Assembly: GCA_035561355.1 (NCBI GenBank)
Contig: DATMXS010000469.1
Span: forward strand, 1 to 11,830
DNA length: 11,830 nt
From: DATMXS01 sp035561355
Lineage (GTDB): Bacteria; Acidobacteriota; Terriglobia; Bryobacterales; Bryobacteraceae
Direction of reading: 5' to 3'
This document shows, piece after piece, positions 8,103 to 11,830 of this stretch. The position numbers and the translations under genes are program-made. The number at the start of each line of letters is the position of its first letter. The first letter of the stretch is position 1. The notes under the pieces were generated by a model that saw only the letters and a program-made list of their open reading frames with translations, had not been told where the DNA came from and made no database searches.

Positions 8103-8160
8103 AAGTACTAGTACAACGGGCATAGTTACGAGAGAGTACTAAGTACTCCTCGGAAGTATT
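8103..8160. promoter_or_regulatory. Cluster of AGTACT-type palindromes (possible operator array)
   Basis: Five AGTA(C/T)(T/A) hexamers fall within 58 bp. They include the perfect 10-bp palindrome GTACTAGTAC (8105-8114) and the perfect 15-bp palindrome GAGTACT-A-AGTACTC (8134-8148), plus AGTATT at 8155-8160. This density is unlikely in a GC-rich genome without a function. The array lies between the two divergent promoters. Dyads of the TAC...GTA kind are bound by BlaI/MecI/CopY-type repressors, and GTAC-containing sites by some LexA proteins, but neither can be assigned from sequence alone. Confidence 0.4.
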
Positions 8161-8260
8161 CATCGGGGCAGACCCGGGGCGTGGGTTCTCTTCCGCCGCT
8201 GCTTCCTGCTTCCGACGCTGAGCGCCGGGCAGCCGGTCGCCGGCCGCTCTTAGAAAGGGT

Positions 8261-8289
8261 TTGACAGAGCTGATCGGAGCAAGTAAGAT
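8261..8289 (+). promoter_or_regulatory. Strong sigma-70-like promoter with palindrome over the -10
   Basis: TTGACA (8261-8266) is a perfect -35 consensus, followed after exactly 17 bp by TAAGAT (8284-8289, 4 of 6 matches). The -10 forms the left half of the perfect palindrome TAAGATCTTA (8284-8293). It also pairs as GTAAGAT (8283-8289) with ATCTTAC (8304-8310). This is a classic place for a repressor site. The promoter should drive the plus-strand gene starting at 8336. Confidence 0.6.
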
Positions 8290-8335
8290 CTTAATGTCTG
8301 TTAATCTTACCGTCGGCCCAGATCGGGCCAATGCG

Positions 8336-9679
8336 ATGAAGCACGCTACTGTGAGTGCGATCGGTCTCGCTGTTCTGGCCGTTTTGCCAGTTCTGGTCTA
8401 CGGCCATTCCGACCGTCCGCCTGACGCCCGCAAAACCGGGGCGCCAGGAGACGGCGAAACCTGTGAAGTGTGCCACCGTCTTGCGACTCCCAACACGCGC
8501 GGCGGCAATGTCCACGTCGCCTTTCCCGCAGGTCTGACTTACACGCCCGGCGTCGTGCAGGAGTTGTTGGTCACGGTTGCCGATACCACCGGCCGCGCGC
8601 GGAAATACGGCTTCCAGATGACAGCGCGGCTGGCGAGTGACCCGGAGCAGGCGCAGGCCGGCGACTTCCAGCCAGCGGACCCCAACACCGTTGTGCGCTG
8701 CGATCTGCCGGGCAACACCCTCCGCGGTACGCAGGGTTGCCCCGTGTCGGAGTCCGTGCAGTTCATCGAACACGCTGTCGGGACCACCACCAGCGCCTGG
8801 CGAGTCAACTGGGTACCGCCGACGGCGAATGCCGGGACGGTATCGATATACGTGGCGGGTATCGCGGCTGACGGAAACCGCGACACATACGGCGACGATC
8901 TCTACATCGCCCGGTACGACCTCGCGTACTCTGCCGGCCAGCCATCGGGGCCGCCCTTGGTGGCGCAGCAGAACGGAGTCGTCAACGGCGCCAGCTTTCG
9001 GCCCGGGTTTGCCGCGTCCGCCTGGATCTCGATCTTCGGTACCAATCTGGCAAGTTCGACGCGCATGTGGCGGGGCGACGAGATTGTGAACGGCCGGTTG
9101 CCGACGCAGCTCGATGACATCACCGTGAGCGTGAACAACAAGCCTGCGGCGGTGTACTACATCAGTCCGACGCAGATCAACGTTCAGGCGCCCGCTGACG
9201 ATGCGGTGGGACAGGTCGTGGTCACAGTGAACACCGCACGAGGCGCATCCTGGACAACTGCGGCCTTGAATCGCTTCGCGCCGGGATTCTTCAAGTTCGA
9301 TCCGCGCGAGCGCAGGTATATTGCTGCGCGGCACCCGGACGGCGCTGCAGTCGGACCGCCGGATCTATTCGGCGGCGAGCCGTCCCGCCCTGCCGCACCC
9401 GGCCAGGTGATTTCCCTCTACGGGACCGGTTTCGGACCCACCACCCCCGCCGTGCCAACGGCCGAAGTTGTGACTGTTCCTGCCGTGCTGGCCGAGCCCG
9501 TGGTTGTGCGTTTTGGAAGCTTGCCGGCCGAAGTGCAGTGGGCCGGAATCAGCGGGGCGGGCTTGTACCAGTTCAACGTAATGGTGCCGGATCTGCCCGA
9601 CGGTGACGTGGAAGTGGTGGCCGAGATAGGCGGCGTGAGAACCGGACCGGGCGACTTCGTGTCCATCCGGCGGCGCTGA
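8336..9679 (+). CDS. Secreted CxxCH / Reeler-like protein with Solibacter C-terminal domain (TIGR03437 type)
   Basis: This is a 447-residue exported protein of unknown function. The signal peptide covers about residues 1-23. The sequence GAPGDGETCEVCH then gives one CxxCH motif (Cys43, Cys46, His47), the c-type haem attachment signature. Residues about 50-205 form a beta-rich region ending in AGIAADGNRDTYGDD, which resembles the Reelin-N-like 'choice-of-anchor V' domain. From about residue 215 (VVNGASFRPGFAASAWISIF) to the end is the Solibacter-type C-terminal domain, with its typical GTNLA, INVQAP, GTGFGPT and YQFNVMVP segments. I chose the ATG at 8336 because it opens directly into the signal peptide, although its ribosome-binding site is weak. 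The in-frame TTG at 8261 lies inside the promoter, and ATG 8294 would give a nearly leaderless message with a longer N-region. Domain matches are by recognition, not search. Surface attachment or electron transfer is speculative. Confidence 0.88.
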   Translation: MKHATVSAIGLAVLAVLPVLVYGHSDRPPDARKTGAPGDGETCEVCHRLATPNTRGGNVHVAFPAGLTYTPGVVQELLVTVADTTGRARKYGFQMTARLASDPEQAQAGDFQPADPNTVVRCDLPGNTLRGTQGCPVSESVQFIEHAVGTTTSAWRVNWVPPTANAGTVSIYVAGIAADGNRDTYGDDLYIARYDLAYSAGQPSGPPLVAQQNGVVNGASFRPGFAASAWISIFGTNLASSTRMWRGDEIVNGRLPTQLDDITVSVNNKPAAVYYISPTQINVQAPADDAVGQVVVTVNTARGASWTTAALNRFAPGFFKFDPRERRYIAARHPDGAAVGPPDLFGGEPSRPAAPGQVISLYGTGFGPTTPAVPTAEVVTVPAVLAEPVVVRFGSLPAEVQWAGISGAGLYQFNVMVPDLPDGDVEVVAEIGGVRTGPGDFVSIRRR

Positions 9680-9711
9680 AAGCGGGGTTGACCTCGGCAA
9701 TTTCGGAGCTT

Positions 9712-9724
9712 GAACCGTAGGTTC
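9712..9724. other. Small hairpin between convergent genes
   Basis: GAACC (9712-9716) pairs with GGTTC (9720-9724) around GTA in the 68-bp gap between two convergent genes. The stem is only 5 bp and no T-run follows on either strand, so it is at best a weak bidirectional stop signal. No better terminator is visible in the gap. Confidence 0.15.
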
Positions 9725-9747
9725 GATCGGGTGTCACGTCGCGCGGA

Positions 9748-10542
9748 TTACCGCACCACGGCTGGCGCTTTGGCTTCAGTGCCCAGGCCGGCGTAGGTTT
9801 CCTTGACCTTCGTGACCTTGTCCGCGTTGAAGGTGACGAAAACGATCTTGCCCGGGGGCTTGCCGTAGACCCAGTCTTCGAGATCCTCGCCTTCCTTTAC
9901 TTCACGGATCTTGCGGACGGGACGGCCCAGGGCGAGCAGCACCTGATCGCGGTCCATGCCTTCTACTGCCCGCTTCTCCTTCACCGCGGCCTGGATCTCC
10001 GGCGGCAGGCTGTCCACATAGCTCTCGGTGACCGTTCGCTTCTCGAAATCGAGAATGGGCGCGAGAAGCTTCTTCACCTCGGCCGACGAGATGGAGGGAA
10101 TCTGCTTGTGGAAAAGCAGCGCGATGCTGGTCCCGCCGGGCGCGGTGGATTGACCTTGTGAGATGGGCGCCGTGCGGGAGCCTACGCCCACTTCAATGCG
10201 TTCGTACCACTTGCGGCCGCCTTTGAAGCCGCCATTGATCTCGAAGACGATCTTGTCGCCCTGGATGTCGATCTTGCTGACACGGACCAGATCGCCCGTC
10301 CGCGCCGCGGGGCCGTGCTCGCGGGCGATCGCGGACCAAGCCTGCTTATCCCACGCGCCGGTCAGATCCAGTTCGAGATCCTTTTTGGAGCGAGGAAGGG
10401 GTACTTTGGCCGTGGCGTATTCCGCGGTGAGGCCGCGAATCAGTTCCACGCGCCCCTCCGGAGTGAGTTTCTCCGGCTTATCCGCGCCCGTGAGGAGCGC
10501 GACAGCGGAGGCAAAACCCACCAGTGTTCGGCTAAACTTCAT
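9748..10542 (-). CDS. Secreted protein of unknown function with BamE/SmpA-like C-terminal region
   Basis: This is a 264-residue protein with a Sec-type signal peptide (about residues 1-19, MKFSRTLVGFASAVALLTGA). No lipobox Cys is present, so it is probably soluble in the periplasm rather than a lipoprotein. The middle contains a GDLVRVSKIDIQGDKIVFEI strand pattern and a GGRKWYERIEVG segment that I cannot assign. Residues about 193-250 read GMDRDQVLLALGRPVRKI, then DWVYGKPPGKIVFVTF and KVTKVKETY. This spacing of G-x3-DQV, LG-P, W-Y and a closing strand resembles BamE/SmpA/OmlA-type domains found in many envelope proteins. The start has GGGGGAT 8 bases upstream. It follows the CPBP protease gene by 25 bp on the same strand and is probably its operon partner. 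A true BamE role is unlikely given the length and missing lipobox. Confidence 0.85.
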   Translation of the reverse strand: MKFSRTLVGFASAVALLTGADKPEKLTPEGRVELIRGLTAEYATAKVPLPRSKKDLELDLTGAWDKQAWSAIAREHGPAARTGDLVRVSKIDIQGDKIVFEINGGFKGGRKWYERIEVGVGSRTAPISQGQSTAPGGTSIALLFHKQIPSISSAEVKKLLAPILDFEKRTVTESYVDSLPPEIQAAVKEKRAVEGMDRDQVLLALGRPVRKIREVKEGEDLEDWVYGKPPGKIVFVTFNADKVTKVKETYAGLGTEAKAPAVVR

Positions 10543-10567
10543 GACCGAAATCCCCCGACGGCCGCGC

Positions 10568-11422
10568 CTAGTCCTCCCACTGCTCCCTGAGCAGATAAGG
10601 GGTCTGCCTGTGAACCGGCGCTTTCAGGATCAACCATGCGAAGAGCGCCGCCAGAGCAATACACGTTAGTAGGCCGCCTTCAGGGCCGTACGCTCCGCCG
10701 CTCCAGATCGGGTCGATGTTCCAGTGCAGCTCGCGGCCCGTTAGTCCCATTGTAAACCCGCTCAAATTAGCGCCCATCAGGGGGAGTACCCAATTCCAGC
10801 CGGCGTGGAGGCCGATGGGGAGCCAGAGATCACCGCTGCGCCAGAACGCCAAGCCCAGAATGACGCCCCAGAGTCCGGTGTTGATAAGCGCGATGGGACT
10901 CACATTCAGGTTGCCGCTGTGTGCCAGCGCGAAAAGAAAGCCGAATGGGAGGATGGTTGCGAATGGTCCCAAAGTCGCCATGAGCACCTGAAACGCATAC
11001 CCACGGAAGAGCATTTCCTCGCCCACAGCGCCGAAGAGGATCAGCACCATAGTGAACACGATCTGACGCCAATCGGCACGCGCACCCACGATCGGCACGA
11101 GTTCCGCCGAGCCTTCGAGGACCGGCCCGAGCGTCACGAATAGTCCGGCAAGCGCGCCAGCGGCTACGCCGAGCAAGACGTGCCGGACGGCCGCGCGATT
11201 CCAGTGGAATCCGATCTCGGTCAGGTTTGAGTGCTCGAAGATCCGCATCGCGAGGCCGTTCGCGACCACCGCCGCCAGCAATGTATGCAGCGCTGCGGCG
11301 ATGAAGTACCCCAGGCCATACAGAAACCAACCGAACACGAACAGCCCGGCGATAGCGAGAAACGCGAATACGCCGACGCGTAACGCGGCAGCAAGCACCT
11401 GCGGCGGGATACCGAACTTCAT
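10568..11422 (-). CDS. CPBP-family intramembrane metalloprotease
   Basis: This 284-residue multi-spanning membrane protein belongs to the CAAX-protease/bacteriocin-processing (CPBP, Abi) family, thought to be glutamate/histidine metal-dependent intramembrane proteases. The family motifs are present: EEMLFR (Glu135, Glu136, Arg140), FALAH (Phe164, His168) and HAGWN (His206, Asn210). About seven or eight hydrophobic segments are visible, the first at residues 9-34 and the last at 250-267. The substrate is unknown. I chose the start at 11422 because GGGAGGT lies just upstream. An in-frame start at 11563 would add 47 residues, but that extension is a translation of the inverted-repeat element and reads FSASLRLCVEL, a typical artefact of this repeat. 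The BamE-like gene follows after 25 bp. Confidence 0.92.
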   Translation of the reverse strand: MKFGIPPQVLAAALRVGVFAFLAIAGLFVFGWFLYGLGYFIAAALHTLLAAVVANGLAMRIFEHSNLTEIGFHWNRAAVRHVLLGVAAGALAGLFVTLGPVLEGSAELVPIVGARADWRQIVFTMVLILFGAVGEEMLFRGYAFQVLMATLGPFATILPFGFLFALAHSGNLNVSPIALINTGLWGVILGLAFWRSGDLWLPIGLHAGWNWVLPLMGANLSGFTMGLTGRELHWNIDPIWSGGAYGPEGGLLTCIALAALFAWLILKAPVHRQTPYLLREQWED

Positions 11423-11452
11423 GGGACCTCCCGGCGGACCGTCGAAACCGAG

Positions 11453-11625
11453 TTCAACGCAGAGACGCAGAGATGCGGAGAAAACCACGGACAAGAGTCT
11501 TTTGGGGAACGGGAAGAGCGAGAGGGCAAGTAGCACTCTTCGACGGGAGGGCATATCGACCACAGCCTCCTGCCCCGTGAATTACTTTTCAATTCGATCG
11601 CTCTTCCCTGCGTCTCTGCGGTGAA
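11453..11625. repeat. 173-bp non-coding element bounded by 18-bp inverted repeats (MITE-like)
   Basis: TTCAACGCAGAGACGCAG at 11453-11470 is the reverse complement of CTGCGTCTCTGCGGTGAA at 11608-11625 with one mismatch (17 of 18). A second, perfect 11-bp pair is nested inside: GGGAAGAGCGA (11511-11521) with TCGCTCTTCCC (11598-11608). On the right side this pair abuts the outer arm directly. No coding frame fits. The left arm also repeats internally (CGCAGAGACGCAGAGATGCGGAG pattern). The TTCACCGCAGAGACGCAG word is, from memory, recurrent between genes in several soil-bacterial phyla. No target-site duplication is obvious. It fills most of the gap between the protease gene and the partial gene upstream. 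Confidence 0.6.
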
Positions 11626-11639
11626 TCGCTAAAAAATAA

Positions 11640-11830
11640 TCAGCCGAGTTTCTTCAGACGGTTCTCGATGTCGGCCCGGAGCTGCTCCACAAAGCCGAGA
11701 ACGTACTTTTCAGGCGGCAACTTCGGATCGTCGATGAGCGGCGTGAGGTCCATCGCGTAAGTGATGGCGGACTCTTCGTCCACCCCATGCGAAGCGAAGT
11801 ATGTGGCGTTTGCGACGCGCCGACCTGTGG
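11640..11830 (-). CDS. C-terminal fragment of an unrecognised protein (runs off window)
   Basis: The frame is open from the window edge to the TGA at 11642-11640 and gives the last 62-63 residues of a protein. The visible part begins around TGRRVANATYFASHGVDEES and ends DIENRLKKLG. It is mostly helical-looking and acidic/basic mixed, with no Cys cluster, membrane segment or catalytic motif that I recognise. Codon usage fits a real high-GC gene, and the frame stops just before the inverted-repeat element. No function can be assigned from this fragment. Confidence 0.65.
   Translation of the reverse strand, partial: TGRRVANATYFASHGVDEESAITYAMDLTPLIDDPKLPPEKYVLGFVEQLRADIENRLKKLG

Larger units (their letters stand above)
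7693..8335. other. Divergent intergenic control region (643 bp) without a convincing gene
   Basis: This stretch separates the minus-strand copper operon from the plus-strand Solibacter-type gene. It is visibly more A/T-rich than the flanking genes from about 7905 to 8160. It holds the candidate promoters and palindromes listed separately. A 124-codon minus-strand open frame covers 7957-8331, but it shows no recognisable motif, has no clear ribosome-binding site, and would run through the plus-strand promoter, so it is not called. The leader of the copper operon would be about 220 bases long if the promoter at 7920-7948 is used. Confidence 0.7.

Noticed and set aside
8232..8244. GCCGG-TCG-CCGGC hairpin as a terminator
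   Set aside because: Only a 5-bp stem, no T-run, and no gene ends just before it on either strand.
7957..8331. Minus-strand open frame of 124 codons in the divergent control region
   Set aside because: No domain, no clear ribosome-binding site, and it spans the plus-strand promoter and the AGTACT cluster. Conservation in relatives would change this view.
8261..8335. Upstream TTG start (8261) for the Solibacter-type gene
   Set aside because: The TTG is the first half of the -35 hexamer TTGACA, so it would not be in the mRNA, and it would place 25 residues before the signal peptide.
8291..9334. Minus-strand open frame (347 codons) opposite the Solibacter-type gene
   Set aside because: The plus strand encodes a recognisable signal peptide, CxxCH motif and TIGR03437-like domain; the opposite frame is Arg/His/Gly-rich noise.
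11423..11563. 47-residue N-terminal extension of the CPBP protease
   Set aside because: It translates the inverted-repeat element; a GGGAGGT site directly precedes the ATG at 11422.

Overview
The window is GC-rich and looks like a soil-type Acidobacteriota chromosome, probably from the Bryobacterales/Solibacteraceae. The clearest taxonomic clue is the 447-residue protein at 8336-9679. Its C-terminal half matches, by recognition only, the domain described as the Solibacter C-terminal domain (TIGR03437). No rRNA, tRNA, CRISPR array, transposase or phage gene is visible.

The left two thirds (1-7692) is one minus-strand operon for copper (or silver) detoxification, read from right to left. It holds a small secreted basic protein (7441-7692), a very long secreted multicopper oxidase with three C-terminal fibronectin type III domains (3532-7437), a CusB-type adaptor with a metal-binding domain at each end (1929-3422), and the RND pump CusA (1-1932, C-terminus outside the window). 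Spacing is tight: 3 bp between the first two genes and a 4-bp ATGA overlap between the last two. The only larger gap, 109 bp between oxidase and adaptor, contains a perfect 11-bp stem-loop. A simple reading is that the oxidase converts periplasmic Cu(I) to the less toxic Cu(II) while CusBA exports the ion. No CusC/TolC-like channel, CusF, copper ATPase or metal regulator is seen inside the window.

The divergent control region (7693-8335) carries a candidate minus-strand promoter, a very good plus-strand sigma-70-like promoter (TTGACA, 17 bp, TAAGAT) and several palindromes, including a cluster of AGTACT-type sites. To the right, on the plus strand, is a secreted protein with a single CxxCH motif, a Reeler-like ('choice-of-anchor V'-like) region and the Solibacter C-terminal domain.

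The right end (9748-11830) is minus strand: a CPBP-family membrane protease followed after 25 bp by a secreted protein with a BamE-like C-terminus, and the C-terminal end of an unrecognised gene. Between that partial gene and the protease lies a 173-bp segment bounded by near-perfect inverted repeats, which looks like a small non-coding repeat element.
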